Source of the DNA: Leptolyngbyaceae cyanobacterium RU_5_1
GTDB lineage: Bacteria > Cyanobacteriota > Cyanobacteriia > Leptolyngbyales > Leptolyngbyaceae
Direction of reading: 5' to 3'
DNA: 60,152 bases
NCBI GenBank assembly: GCA_012034055.1
Contig: JAAUSG010000006.1
Location: forward strand, 1-60,152
Made by a program: the position numbers and the translations under genes
The notes under the pieces: model-generated
What the model was told of the DNA's origin: nothing
The model's input: only the letters and a program-made list of their open reading frames with translations
Database searches by the model: none
Shown here: in pieces, positions 8,989 through 17,629 of the stretch
Layout: each line of letters starts with the position of its first letter
How positions within the stretch are numbered: the stretch's first letter is position 1

Positions 8989-9157
8989 CGGTTAGCGATC
9001 GCGAGAGCTGGACTCACAGTCAATGAGTCCTAGATTTGGGGCACGGGCAGGGAAAGGGGGCACACTGCAGGAACCTACCCGGAGGTTTGGCGGAGGGTCG
9101 GGCAGTGGTTATTCGCGGCGTTATGAACCTGAATGGATTCAGTGATTTGTTCGGGGG

Positions 9158-9412
9158 TCATGTTGCTTTAACTTCCTCAATGTTGTGCCAGCGGATCACA
9201 ATCTCGCCGCCCATTGCCTTCATAATGTCCTCAATAATGTAGAATTTGACGTTCTCTGGTTTATCGATCGCCTGCCGAATACTGGAGTGATACTTGGTGA
9301 TCGGCGGAACTTCACCATCTTGCGCTCTAAGCTGGCAGACTTCTTTCGTGACTCTGTATTCACTAAATCCTAGCTGCTTCAAATCAAACTCGCCCTGCTT
9401 GCCCGACTCAAG
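9158..9412 (-). pseudogene. remnant of an unrecognised small gene
   Basis: The minus-strand frame here reads GEFDLKQLGFSEYRVTKEV, then ITKYHSSIRQAIDKPENVKF and IRWHNIEEVKAT before a stop at 9158-9160. It looks coding (varied, hydrophilic, a HIP1 site in frame), but no clean start exists: the frame upstream of about 9412 merges with the antisense of a transposase fragment. A second mini-ORF (MTPEQITES..., 28 codons, about 9074-9160) overlaps its stop as ATGA. The piece may be a two-gene remnant cut off by transposon insertion. Family unknown. Confidence 0.35.
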
Positions 9413-9691
9413 CAGGGGCAAACACGCACTGGCGAGACTGCTGCTCGGTTGCATCAACGACGACTGGTTGCCGTTTGGGCAGACATCCATGACCTGCAAC
9501 CTCGCTTGCAACTCGAAGCGTTGCGTCACGGGATCACCACCGCCACGCAAGTGGTTTGGATCAGGGATGGAGCCCGGGGATTTTGGCGATTATTTGAACA
9601 CCGCTTCGCATCGGTTGCGGTGGGGATTTTAGATTTCTATCATCCGACAGAGCACCTGTGGCAAGCCGCACAAGCCTTGTATCTCATCTGA
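9390..9691 (+). mobile_element. ISKra4-type transposase fragment
   Basis: The plus frame reads ARLKQGQTRTGETAARLHQ, RRLVAVWADIHDL and then TQVVWIRDGARGFWRLFE, followed by VGILDFYHPTEHLWQAAQALY before a stop. The motifs WIxDGARGFW and ILDFYHxxxHLW belong to the DDE core of ISKra4-type transposases, where the first D and the D of LDFYH are catalytic. Only about 90-100 residues remain of about 400, and there is no proper start, so this is a dead remnant. No terminal repeats were found. Confidence 0.6.
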
Positions 9692-9731
9692 GTAAAAAGC
9701 GCTATACACAACACAAATTCCAAACCACTCT

Positions 9732-9760
9732 TCAATCTAAAATCCAAAATCCAAAATCTA
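9732..9760. repeat. A/T-rich heptamer repeat
   Basis: CAATCTAAAATCC and AAAATCC units, same family as 124-157, just downstream of the transposase remnant. Confidence 0.55.
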
Positions 9761-9873
9761 CACAGGATTAACCTTTCTCAAGATTGGTGAAGTGTTCTAT
9801 GAAAAGCATGAAGGGATTGAAATGAATTCATAGGATCAAAGTATCTCTCTACAACTTTTTATGGAGGGTTCCT

Positions 9874-9987
9874 ATGGATCATTCAACGAAACCCACAAAA
9901 CACGATGAGAGTATCTCCTACATGCTCATCGCTGGGCTGATTGTTCTCTTTCTACTCACTGGATTTATCCTGATTGGCATCTGGTAG
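9874..9987 (+). CDS. 37-residue single-pass membrane microprotein
   Basis: A short ORF starts at ATG 9874 with a good Shine-Dalgarno (GGAGG at 9863-9867) and ends with TAG at 9985-9987. The product begins MDHSTKPTKHDES, polar and His-containing, followed by one hydrophobic helix (about residues 16-36, IAGLIVLFLLTGFILIGIW). This is the typical layout of small stress or complex-stabilising membrane peptides. A perfect stem-loop follows at 10047-10072. No family is recognised; the combination of ribosome site, clean TM helix and terminator-like hairpin supports a real gene. Confidence 0.55.
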   Translation: MDHSTKPTKHDESISYMLIAGLIVLFLLTGFILIGIW

Positions 9988-10046
9988 TTTTTCCCCAGGA
10001 GCGCTTCATTTTGCCGTTTGTCCAATCCAAAAACTCAACTGATTCA

Positions 10047-10072
10047 GAACCCCGGTTGTGTCGCCGGGGTTC
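10047..10072 (+). terminator. perfect 9-bp stem-loop
   Basis: GAACCCCGG, an 8-base loop, then CCGGGGTTC. It lies 59 bases after the microprotein stop and 94 before proS. There is no T tract after it, so it is a terminator-like or attenuator-like structure and not a canonical intrinsic terminator. Confidence 0.45.
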
Positions 10073-10165
10073 AACGCTAACAGGCTTTCAACAATCACCC
10101 ACGCTGTTAGACTGAGATAGCGAAATTGCGATCGCGAAGTGTTCAGTCTGAAAAGGAACCCAACA

Positions 10166-12010
10166 ATGCGACTGTCTCAGATGCTGTTTGTCACCCTGCG
10201 GGAAGACCCAGCGGAAGCTGAAATTCCCAGTCATAAACTGCTGCTGCGGGCAGGATACATCCGGCGGGTCGCCAGTGGCGTGTATGCTTATTTGCCCCTG
10301 ATGTGGCGCGTATTGCAGAAGGTCTCGCAGATTGTCCGCGAGGAAATGAATGCCGCCGGGGCGCAAGAGTGTTTGTTGTCGCAGTTGCAACCGTCTGAGC
10401 TGTGGAAGGAATCCGGGCGGTGGGATACCTACACCAAAGCAGAAGGGATCATGTTTTCACTGGTGGATCGGCAGGAGCGAGAGATGGGGCTGGGTCCAAC
10501 TCATGAAGAGGTGATTACGGCGATCGCTCGTGACATGGTGCGTTCTTATCGCCAACTGCCCCTCAACCTGTACCAGATTCAGACCAAATTCCGGGATGAA
10601 ATTCGCCCCCGCTTCGGCTTGATGCGCGGACGGGAATTTATCATGAAGGATGCCTACTCCTTTGATGCCGACGAGACTGGCATGAAGGAAACCTATCAAA
10701 AGATGAACCAGGCATACCACAATATTTTGCGTCGCTCTGGACTGGCGTTTCGAGCCGTGGATGCCGATTCAGGGGCGATCGGGGGTTCCGGTTCGCAAGA
10801 ATTCATGGTGTTGGCAGACGCCGGTGAGGATGAAATTCTCTACACCGACGACGGTAAATACGCCGCCAACGTGGAAAAAGCCGTATCTCTGCCTGCTGAC
10901 GCTGAACCGTCTCCCTTCAAAACCTATGAACAGCGAGAAACACCCGGCACCGAAACGATTGAGAAGCTGTGCCAATTTCTCAACTGCTCACCCACCAACG
11001 TAGTCAAAAATGTCCTCTACCAGGCAACCTATGACACCGGCATGACCGTGCTGTTGCTGGTCAGCATCCGGGGTGACCAGGATGTGAACGAGGTGAAGCT
11101 GCAGAACGAACTGGTCAAGCTAGCAGGACAATATGGCGGGAAAACCGTGATCGCGCTGACCGTTCCCGATCAGACGGCACAGGAAAAATGGGCCGCCAGG
11201 CCCCTGCCCTTGGGCTATATGGCTCCCAACCTGTCCGATGACTACATCAAACCGGCAAAACCGGCACCCGTCGGCGTCAAGGCAGCCGGTTCAGTGGTTC
11301 CCAAGTTTCTGCGACTGGTGGACAAAACGGCCGTTGAACTCAAGAACTTCGCCACAGGCGCAGATGAGGCAGGTTATCACGTCGTCGGAGCCAATTGGGG
11401 CAAGGAATTTCAGCTACCAGAATTAGTAGTCGATGTGCGCAAGGCAACGGCGGGCGATCGCGCCATTCACGATCCCAATCAAACCCTGCAAAGCGCCAGA
11501 GGCATTGAAATCGGTCACATTTTCCAGCTTGGCACCGAGTATTCCATCTCAATGGGAGCCACCTACACCAATGAGCAGGGTGAGGAAGCGCCCCTGGTGA
11601 TGGGCTGCTACGGCGTTGGCGTATCGCGGTTGGCGCAGTCCGCGGTGGAGCAGTCCCACGATAAGGATGGAATCATCTGGTCAGTGGCGATCGCGCCTTA
11701 CCAGGCGATCGTCGTCATTCCCAACATCAACGCTGCCGAGCAAGTCCAGGCAGCCGAGGCGCTTTACACAGAGCTGAACCAGGCAGGAATTGAAACGCTG
11801 TTGGACGATCGCAACGAACGCGCTGGCGTCAAATTCAAAGACGCTGATCTAATCGGCATTCCCTACCGAATCGTGACCGGCAAAGCCCTTAAAAATGGCA
11901 AAGTCGAAGTCGTCAACCGTGCCACCCACGAGTCTCAAGAACTTGCGATCGCAGATGTTGTTCTTCATCTGAAACGGGCGATCGTAGATGCTTCAATGCC
12001 TCAACCTTAA
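10166..12010 (+). CDS. proS: proline-tRNA ligase (ProRS)
   Basis: Class II aminoacyl-tRNA synthetase that charges tRNA-Pro with proline using ATP, 614 residues from ATG 10166 ([13 protein letters not shown]). The bacterial-type layout is complete: N-terminal catalytic core with motif 1 and the motif 2 region ([25 protein letters not shown]), the editing insertion domain in the middle (about residues 240-390), motif 3 ([11 protein letters not shown]) and the anticodon-binding domain (about 510-600, [22 protein letters not shown]). Upstream ORF extension (10139) would add nine unconserved residues; AAGGAACC precedes the chosen start. Monocistronic by position. Confidence 0.96.
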   Translation: MRLSQMLFVTLREDPAEAEIPSHKLLLRAGYIRRVASGVYAYLPLMWRVLQKVSQIVREEMNAAGAQECLLSQLQPSELWKESGRWDTYTKAEGIMFSLVDRQEREMGLGPTHEEVITAIARDMVRSYRQLPLNLYQIQTKFRDEIRPRFGLMRGREFIMKDAYSFDADETGMKETYQKMNQAYHNILRRSGLAFRAVDADSGAIGGSGSQEFMVLADAGEDEILYTDDGKYAANVEKAVSLPADAEPSPFKTYEQRETPGTETIEKLCQFLNCSPTNVVKNVLYQATYDTGMTVLLLVSIRGDQDVNEVKLQNELVKLAGQYGGKTVIALTVPDQTAQEKWAARPLPLGYMAPNLSDDYIKPAKPAPVGVKAAGSVVPKFLRLVDKTAVELKNFATGADEAGYHVVGANWGKEFQLPELVVDVRKATAGDRAIHDPNQTLQSARGIEIGHIFQLGTEYSISMGATYTNEQGEEAPLVMGCYGVGVSRLAQSAVEQSHDKDGIIWSVAIAPYQAIVVIPNINAAEQVQAAEALYTELNQAGIETLLDDRNERAGVKFKDADLIGIPYRIVTGKALKNGKVEVVNRATHESQELAIADVVLHLKRAIVDASMPQP

Positions 12011-12099
12011 CGCGATGGGTTGTTAAGGTAGTGATGACCAATAGATGGTGAAAATTTACAATAAAGGTGTACTAGCAGGGCAGTTCATTTAGAGTAATT

Positions 12100-12657
12100 A
12101 TGCCAATTCAGTTTCGGTTTCATCCAGAAAAAGCTGTTGAAGCTGCAGCGATACTTTTAAAGCTGCACGGTAAGCCTATGAAGCATTTAGGTTTGCTGAA
12201 GATGCTTTATATCGCTGACCGTATTGCACTGCAACGTATGGAGCAACCGATCACTGGAGATGATTACGTGTCGATTGATTATGGTCCTGTCCTTAGCGGT
12301 GTTTATGACTTAATTAAGGGACAGCCCATTGGTGATGCCTTATCTCTTTGGTCCAAATTCATCTCTTCTCAGAATTCAAATTACATTTCCTTATTAAGTG
12401 ATCCAGGAGATGGGGAACTCTGTGAAGAAGAAGAAGAGATCCTTCAGCAGGTTTATCAAACTTTTGGACATCTTAATCCATTTGATGTTGCTGAGTGGAC
12501 TCATGATCTTCCAGAGTGGCAAAACCCTCATGGTTCAGCTATTCCAATTGCAGTTGAGGATGTTCTTAAAAATGTGGGTAAGAATGATGAAGAGATAAAA
12601 GAAATTCAGCAAGAAGCCATTCGAGAAGCATATTTGGATGAGGCTTTGCATGGCTAG
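12100..12657 (+). CDS. Panacea-domain (SocA-like, DUF4065) antitoxin
   Basis: 185 residues. The region from about residue 10 to 140 carries the Panacea/SocA pattern: KHLGLLKMLYIADRIAL, then DDYVSIDYGPVLSGVYDLIKG near residues 50-72 and an EWTHDLPEW motif near 128. Panacea-domain proteins act as antitoxins that bind and neutralise very diverse toxins, and are normally encoded next to them. Here the gene overlaps the following ORF by 8 bases (ATGGCTAG, 12650-12657), which implies translational coupling. The C-terminal tail (EEIKEIQQEAIREAYLDEAL) is a charged helix. Lower HIP1 density and A/T-richer codons than in the neighbours suggest an acquired module. Confidence 0.8.
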   Translation: MPIQFRFHPEKAVEAAAILLKLHGKPMKHLGLLKMLYIADRIALQRMEQPITGDDYVSIDYGPVLSGVYDLIKGQPIGDALSLWSKFISSQNSNYISLLSDPGDGELCEEEEEILQQVYQTFGHLNPFDVAEWTHDLPEWQNPHGSAIPIAVEDVLKNVGKNDEEIKEIQQEAIREAYLDEALHG

Positions 12658-13042
12658 CGTTGCTATCAATTTAGCAGATGCATTTTTAATAAATACACCT
12701 CCTAATGGCGAACATCTCTATATTGCAATTGCACAAACTTCCGAAAGCAAGTATTTGTTTGTCAATGTGACAACTCGAAGAAGTAGTTCTGAAACTGCCT
12801 GTATCCTTTTACCTGGTTCAGATGTGCCGAGCTTTATTGTTCATGAGTCTGTTATCGCATATCGATTTGCTCGTGAGATGGATGCTACAGAATTGGCTAA
12901 TTTGATTACCGTTGGTAGCCCTATTCCAAAGGAATCTTGTTCTACTACCGTCCTTGCAAAGATTCAGCAGGGTGGTTTAGTTTCCAGGCAGTTGAAAAAT
13001 AAATACAAAACTGCGCTCAAAGCTTTCTTGGAAATATCGTAG
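12650..13042 (+). CDS. putative toxin partner of the Panacea antitoxin
   Basis: 130 residues from ATG 12650. It opens with ADAFLINTPPNGEHLYIAIAQ, followed by YLFVNVTTRRS, ACILLPG and FIVHESVIAYRFAREM. This arrangement (short beta strands, an HLY motif, VNVTT, then a His before an AYR segment) resembles PemK/MazF-like small barrel proteins found beside DUF4065 genes. I infer a toxin, probably an RNase-like fold, from the gene order and this pattern; catalytic residues are not certain. The 8-base overlap with the antitoxin gene, antitoxin first, is classic toxin-antitoxin organisation. Confidence 0.6.
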   Translation: MASVAINLADAFLINTPPNGEHLYIAIAQTSESKYLFVNVTTRRSSSETACILLPGSDVPSFIVHESVIAYRFAREMDATELANLITVGSPIPKESCSTTVLAKIQQGGLVSRQLKNKYKTALKAFLEIS

Positions 13043-13098
13043 GGGTGAAAGTGTTGGAGTGCTGGACTGATGGTTACCCATAATATATTTTGGGTAGG

Positions 13099-13269
13099 CT
13101 ACCGCAAGCCTTTAGTCACAGTCGGGAATCCATCTAAAAAATCGTCTATAGATTCTCCTGCTTTGAGATAGTCCAGAAGCGTCTGCACAGCAACCCTAGT
13201 ACCAAAGAAGACTGGAGTACCGTCCATAATTTCAGGAGATGCGCTAATAATTGGGGAGTTCTTAGGCAT
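13099..13269 (-). CDS. short DUF433 protein (possibly truncated)
   Basis: 56 codons from ATG at 13269 to TAG at 13099-13101. The reading PEIMDGTPVFFGTRVAVQTL followed by DYLKAGESIDDFLDGFPTV is the DUF433 core, a winged-helix family related to VapB-type antitoxins. The family normally runs to about 75 residues with a final helix after FPTV; here it ends TKGLR, so the last helix is missing. It lies between the Panacea module and the DUF2993 gene, with no PIN-domain partner. It may be an antitoxin remnant in the same defence-type patch. Confidence 0.6.
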   Translation of the reverse strand: MPKNSPIISASPEIMDGTPVFFGTRVAVQTLLDYLKAGESIDDFLDGFPTVTKGLR

Positions 13270-13454
13270 AATCCTTAACCTGTAACCTTGTTATAAACTT
13301 AGTGCAAGTGAAAGTATCAGAGTAATGCCGCGATCGCGGGGGATTCAGTTACGTGGATTTAATTCGAGAATGGGTTTTGGAGAAAGTTCGCACAGCCAAT
13401 CGTTAAGCCAGTGCCGCGATCGCGAACAGCTCATCTTCTCTTACCGGATTGTTT

Positions 13455-14246
13455 ATGGAAGTTTTCACCCTTGTCCTTTCCAGTCTGATTAGCCTGATTT
13501 CCCCAGTTGGCTTGGGAGTTGACACCGTTGCCGAACGTGCCATTCGGTCTCAGTTCAAATCGGTCGAGCAACTACAGGTGCGGATAGACAATGCCCCCAG
13601 CCACCAGATTTTGCGGGGCAAAGCCAATCGTATCCGAATCGCTGGACGAGGGTTAGTTCCCCTGCAAGATGTGCGTCTGGAAGCCCTAGAGGTTGAAACC
13701 GATCCAATCAACCTGAACCGGCGCAGACTGCTGCAGCGACGTGGTAAGCTTCAGCTAGAAGAACCGCTCCAGACTGGTGTCCGCCTGGTTCTCAAAGAGG
13801 ACGATATTGCTCAGGCGCTGAAATCACCTGTTGTGATGCAACAACTGCAAAAGCTGGTTGGTAGTTTGGGAGGGCTAACTCGCCAATCATCAGCTACTTC
13901 CAAATTGGTCAATCCGCAAGTGGAGTTTCTAGATAACCAACGCATCCGAGTGCAGGCAGAGCTGCAAGATGCAGACACTGCCAACAAGCTGGTCATTCAG
14001 GTGGAATCTGGAGTCGAAGTGGTTGCAGGGCGGCGACTGCGCCTGATCAATCCAACCGCTCGATTAAATGGTGCAGCAATTCCCGAAAACTTTGTGAAGT
14101 CAATTGCAGAGAGCCTCACCGAACGATATGACCTTGGACAACTGGAACCTTCTGGAGTCACAGCAAGAATTCTGAGGCTAGAATTAGACTCCGATCAGCT
14201 TGAACTTGCGGTATTCATCAAAGCTCCGGCGGGACTACAAATTTGA
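13455..14246 (+). CDS. DUF2993 (LmeA-like) protein
   Basis: 263 residues from ATG 13455 (an in-frame TTG lies at 13449). Starts with a hydrophobic segment (VFTLVLSSLISLISPVGLG) and then the DUF2993 pattern: ERAIRSQFKSVEQLQVRIDN, GKANRIRIAGRGLVPLQDVRLEAL and a long beta-rich domain. In actinobacteria LmeA is a membrane-associated lipid-binding protein involved in lipomannan synthesis; in cyanobacteria the function of these proteins is unknown. It may bind lipid at the membrane. Next gene on the same strand begins 76 bases later. Confidence 0.75.
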   Translation: MEVFTLVLSSLISLISPVGLGVDTVAERAIRSQFKSVEQLQVRIDNAPSHQILRGKANRIRIAGRGLVPLQDVRLEALEVETDPINLNRRRLLQRRGKLQLEEPLQTGVRLVLKEDDIAQALKSPVVMQQLQKLVGSLGGLTRQSSATSKLVNPQVEFLDNQRIRVQAELQDADTANKLVIQVESGVEVVAGRRLRLINPTARLNGAAIPENFVKSIAESLTERYDLGQLEPSGVTARILRLELDSDQLELAVFIKAPAGLQI

Positions 14247-14321
14247 AGAGACGTTACCAGTTTGCCGAAACAGTCTGAACCTAATGTAAATCTATTCGGT
14301 TAACAAGGAGGATCTTTTACC

Positions 14322-14984
14322 ATGCAAGACCAACAACCGCGTCGTCAGCTTCCGTTGGGTGTTGTTGCTAGCTTCTCAGCATTAATTTTGGCAACTGGAG
14401 GTGGAGTTGCGTGGTGGACTTGGGCGTCTCACCAGGCTCAAACTTCTTCAACCCCTGGTGCGGTTCAACCGTCCCCTCAGCAAGGTAATCCCCCTCCACT
14501 TGCCGGTGGTTCTAATTCAGCAACCACCAAAGCCAAGCCCACTTCCTGCAACAACCGAAAAGACCCTACAGGTTTACTGGCTCAAAACATCCGGCGATCG
14601 CATCACGCTAGCCCCCAGTTCAGTTCAATTTAGTTCAAGCTCTGGTTCAAATGCTCTTTTAGAATCTGCTCTGAACCAACTGCTGGCAGGACCCACAACG
14701 ACCACAGACGCTACCACGATCCCAATGGTACGAAACTTCACGCTGTATCAGTTAAGAGTGACGGGATTCATGTTGATTTGTCTCAAGAATTTACAAGCGG
14801 TGGCGGTAGCACCTCCATGACGGGTAGACTCGCTCAAGTTCTCTACACAGCCACTAGCCTGAATCCCAGTGCCAGCGTGTGGTTGTCTGTGGACGGGAAA
14901 CCAATAGAAACCCTTGGCGGTGAGGGGTTAGTGCTTGAGCAACCCCTGACGCGCGAACGGTTTAAGCAAGACTTTCCACTGTAG
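14322..14984 (+). pseudogene. GerMN-domain lipid/membrane-anchored protein, two frameshifts
   Basis: An N-terminal membrane anchor (about residues 12-32, VVASFSALILATGGGVAWW) and a Pro/Gln/Ser linker start in frame from ATG 14322. The globular part then appears in the +1 frame ([31 protein letters not shown]) and its end in the original frame ([47 protein letters not shown]). So there is one extra base between about 14480 and 14545, and one missing C in the C3 run near 14724. The net length (220 residues) is right for a GerMN (sporulation/germination-like) domain protein; in cyanobacteria such proteins are envelope-associated with unknown role. Good Shine-Dalgarno AAGGAGG at 14305-14311. Confidence 0.7.
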
Positions 14985-15028
14985 TGGCCTATTCTGTATA
15001 AGCTAAAAAGGCAAACGTTGGTAGGCAG

Positions 15029-15423
15029 ATGATCAGCAATAACCTTGACAGCGATCGCGTTTCTCACTTACAACCTTCAGACCCAGCAGACATCACGCGC
15101 GTTCGACCTTGGGGCACCGTAACGGTATTGGAAGAGGGAAAACAATACCGGATCAATCGCATTGAGCTAGCTCCCGGACACCACATTAGCACCCAGATGC
15201 ACTATCATCGCAGCGAACATTGGGTGGTGGTCTCTGGAACAGCCAGGGTCATTTGTGATGGCAAAGAAACGACGCTGCTCCAGAAGCAGTCAACTTATGT
15301 ACCAACCTGCACTCCTCATCGCGTTGAAAACCAGGGGTGATTCCGCTTGTGATGATTGAGGTTCAGAACGGAGAATATCTGGGAGAAGATGATATCACTC
15401 GCTTTGATGACGACGATCTTTGA
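15029..15423 (+). pseudogene. type II mannose-6-phosphate isomerase-like cupin, frameshifted
   Basis: From ATG 15029 the protein has VRPWGTVTVLEEG, the metal-ligand cupin motif GHHISTQMHYHRSEHWVVVSG and a second motif YVPTCTPHRVEN, i.e. the cupin of type II phosphomannose isomerases/mannose-1-phosphate guanylyltransferases. The frame stops at TGA 15338-15340. In the -1 frame it continues with VIPLVMIEVQNGEYLGEDDI and the family's acidic tail FDDDDL to TGA 15421-15423. The joint is a G4 run (15334-15337); a fifth G would give one 131-residue protein. As a stand-alone cupin it is expected to act in mannose sugar-phosphate metabolism. Confidence 0.8.
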
Positions 15424-15452
15424 TGACTACAATACCCATCAATAGCCTGCTA

Positions 15453-16013
15453 TCAGAACCTCAAACCAGCACCTGCCTGAATTGAAGCAGCAGTACCGTT
15501 ATTAGACCGATACCCATCAAAGGAAATGATTGCGTTCCCAAATAACATCAGATTGCTGTTCGGTAGTGCATAGTCGATCCCTGGCTGAATCACAAAGCTC
15601 CCCTTATTGCCGATCGGAGTTTTGTCTCCTCTCACAATCGATGCCCCTGCCCCCACATAGACATCGGCCTGCCAATTGATCGGAAAATCATAAGAAACCG
15701 TGGGCACAACTGCCACACCTTCGCCACCGACCAGAACCTGTGCCCTTAATGAGATGGGCGCTTTCAGGAATTTGTAGCGAACGCCGAAGAAAGCGGACGT
15801 ATTTCTATCTTCATTAATGGGGTTTTGGTCAGACACACCAAAAGCGGCACCCGCCCCAATATAACTACCATAGGCGGCTTGTGCTCTAACAGATGATGGG
15901 GTACTTAGAGTGAACCCAGCTGCAAGGGCAATACTACCGATCGCAACTAATCCGCTACTCCGGAGATATGCCACTTGTTGATCCATACGATAATTTTTGA
16001 AATGGTGCATCAT
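15453..16013 (-). CDS. outer-membrane beta-barrel-like protein
   Basis: 186 residues with a signal peptide (hydrophobic about residues 20-40, likely cleavage after VRAQA). The mature part alternates polar and hydrophobic residues in strands (AYGSYIGAGAAFGV, ISLRAQVLVG, WQADVYVGAGASI, GSFVIQPGIDYAL) and ends AGAGLRF with a C-terminal Phe, the usual sorting signal of outer-membrane barrels. About eight strands fit an OmpA/OmpW-size barrel. Specific function unknown. Encoded alone, divergent from 16356; convergent with the cupin 30 bases away. Confidence 0.65.
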   Translation of the reverse strand: MMHHFKNYRMDQQVAYLRSSGLVAIGSIALAAGFTLSTPSSVRAQAAYGSYIGAGAAFGVSDQNPINEDRNTSAFFGVRYKFLKAPISLRAQVLVGGEGVAVVPTVSYDFPINWQADVYVGAGASIVRGDKTPIGNKGSFVIQPGIDYALPNSNLMLFGNAIISFDGYRSNNGTAASIQAGAGLRF

Positions 16014-16142
16014 GTTTCACTCCCATTCATCCTGCGCAGTGGAGTTTTTATCATTTAAGCCTAATTCTTAAAGGATGAAACAAGTTTTTTTAAACACCAA
16101 TTACTACGGCACAGAACTAGAGATGTCGTTAGGCTGTAATTA

Positions 16143-16213
16143 AACCTTGTCCACGTCCAGACCTGGAGTTTCTCTTAAGGGAAAGCTACAGGTTTCGAGC
16201 TGGACGTGGTTTA
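16143..16213. ncRNA. long bulged inverted repeat, candidate structured RNA
   Basis: The arms TAAACC-(6-base bulge)-ACGTCCAG (16142-16160) and CTGGACGTGGTTTA (16200-16213) pair along about 14 bp. Inside, ACCTG pairs with CAGGT and the tip TTTCTCTTAAGGGAAA is nearly palindromic. The element sits in the 340-bp region between the divergent genes that start at 16013 (minus) and 16356 (plus). It could be a small RNA, a leader or a regulatory cruciform. The strand is unclear. No known riboswitch class is recognised. Confidence 0.4.
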
Positions 16214-16355
16214 GCATTTAATGCCCAACTGATTTGGGCCCTCCTGCTAATTTGAAGTGACAGTTAAAGAACAGGATCCGCTCCCCGGATAATCGTTTTC
16301 TAGTCTGAAATACTGTATTTAGATGCAGTGTTAATGCGTGGTGGAGGTTGATTAA

Positions 16356-16778
16356 ATGAATACAGTAAAACGTTGGTTAGTGATTCCGATCGCGATCGCG
16401 ATTCTGCTCGGAACCGCTAAAGTGAGCTTTGGGCAACAAATCACCGTTTCGCCAGGGTCTCAACCGATTCAAGTCAGTGGCACTTCTGGTGGTAATCAAA
16501 AGGACAACGGGTGTGCTGGGTATATCTCCACGTCCCCAAACCATGTTGTTCAGGTGACGGAGGATGCAGATTTACGATTTGTGTTGCAAGGCGCTGGGCA
16601 ACCCGCGTTACTCATCCGCAGTTCAACCGGTCAAAACTTCTGTGTTCCAGCCGATAGCTATTCAGGCGGCAAGGTTGAAATTCCGGGACGTTGGCGGAAA
16701 GGAACCTATTCAGTGTATGTGGGCGATCGCGCCAACGGTCACCACTCATACACCTTGCTTATTTCCCAGAGTCAGTAG
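16356..16778 (+). CDS. exported hypothetical protein
   Basis: 140 residues. Signal peptide about residues 1-27 (IPIAIAILLGTAKVSFGQ). The mature part is all-beta in style: QPIQVSGTSGG, two Cys (NGCAGY and QNFCVPAD) that could form a disulfide, LRFVLQGAGQPALLIRS and a final KGTYSVYVGDRANG. The closing section resembles bacterial pre-peptidase C-terminal (PPC-like) beta domains of extracellular proteins. No close family is recognised. Ends 25 bases before the shared terminator. Confidence 0.6.
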   Translation: MNTVKRWLVIPIAIAILLGTAKVSFGQQITVSPGSQPIQVSGTSGGNQKDNGCAGYISTSPNHVVQVTEDADLRFVLQGAGQPALLIRSSTGQNFCVPADSYSGGKVEIPGRWRKGTYSVYVGDRANGHHSYTLLISQSQ

Positions 16779-16803
16779 CTTAACCAGAAAGACTTCAAAG
16801 CAT

Positions 16804-16853
16804 ATAAAAGAATGGAGGGAGATGACATGCAATATTTCCCTCCATTCTTTTAT
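16804..16853. terminator. bidirectional intrinsic terminator
   Basis: A perfect 17-bp inverted repeat (ATAAAAGAATGGAGGGA at 16804-16820 and its complement at 16837-16853) around a 16-base loop, with A-rich left and T-rich right flanks. It lies between two convergent genes (16356-16778 plus and 16870-17253 minus) and can serve both. Confidence 0.8.
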
Positions 16854-16869
16854 CATTCATGCCTTGCTG

Positions 16870-17253
16870 CTAAGATTCCTCAATCTGACGAGGAGAGATC
16901 TCAACAGCACTCACGTCGATCGTGCCGAGAGGAGCAATCCGGTTGAAGCGCCCGTTTTCTGCCTTCAAAGGTTCGCTGCAGCTTGGGCAACGAAATTCTG
17001 TTTTATTCAAGCTTATAAACTCAAAGCTACAGACGGGACACTCTGCCTGAACTAAATTTCGTTTCAGCCACCAACGAAATCCAATGAAGGCTAAGACAGG
17101 GGCAATCAGGAGCAGCCCAAACAAGATCAACAGAGAGTTGACCAGCCAGCCCAGTCCAATCGCCCCCAGCAGCCAAAAGATAAAGAAGGGGAGCAAAAAG
17201 CGACTGACTTCTGCCATCCCGATTTGAAGATTTTTTAGGCTGTCCTGATTCAC
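16870..17253 (-). CDS. membrane protein with C-terminal zinc ribbon
   Basis: 127 residues. Two hydrophobic segments (about residues 17-37 and 40-62) are followed by a zinc-ribbon: CPVC ... CPSC (about residues 72-97). The last 25 residues are polar. Such small membrane zinc-ribbon proteins are common in cyanobacteria and have no assigned function. The spacer 17254-17629 upstream of it (to the petD 3' end) shows no gene. Confidence 0.6.
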   Translation of the reverse strand: MNQDSLKNLQIGMAEVSRFLLPFFIFWLLGAIGLGWLVNSLLILFGLLLIAPVLAFIGFRWWLKRNLVQAECPVCSFEFISLNKTEFRCPSCSEPLKAENGRFNRIAPLGTIDVSAVEISPRQIEES

Positions 17254-17629
17254 CGCAATCTCCTATACATCATGCGTTGTAATAGTTTGGCTACCTACAC
17301 TCAGTGGAATTATTAGGATGCAATACAACTTGTTGTGCCTGAAGACGGTAGCGATACTTCTATCCTAATCAGCGATCGCCGTAATGCCTGATCCGGGTTT
17401 TCTCTAAAAGGAATGGTGAGGTATCCCTACAAAAAGCGGACACCTGCTAAATCCTTCGGCTACACCACAAAGGCAGCAAAAGAATTCAGCAGGTGAACAA
17501 GTAAAGTTGAGAGAGACACTAAATCTAGAGGAGCTGTCAAGTTCCTTTTGAAGGGTTTTGATCCTTAAAGCACCCTAAAGATGAGGCTTACAACTTGAGT
17601 CACTCCTCAGATATCAGCTTGACAAACTG

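Noticed and set aside
15338-15340. Cupin as a naturally short 103-residue protein
   Set aside because: The continuing frame encodes the expected end of the family, including the acidic tail, after one base is added to the G run.
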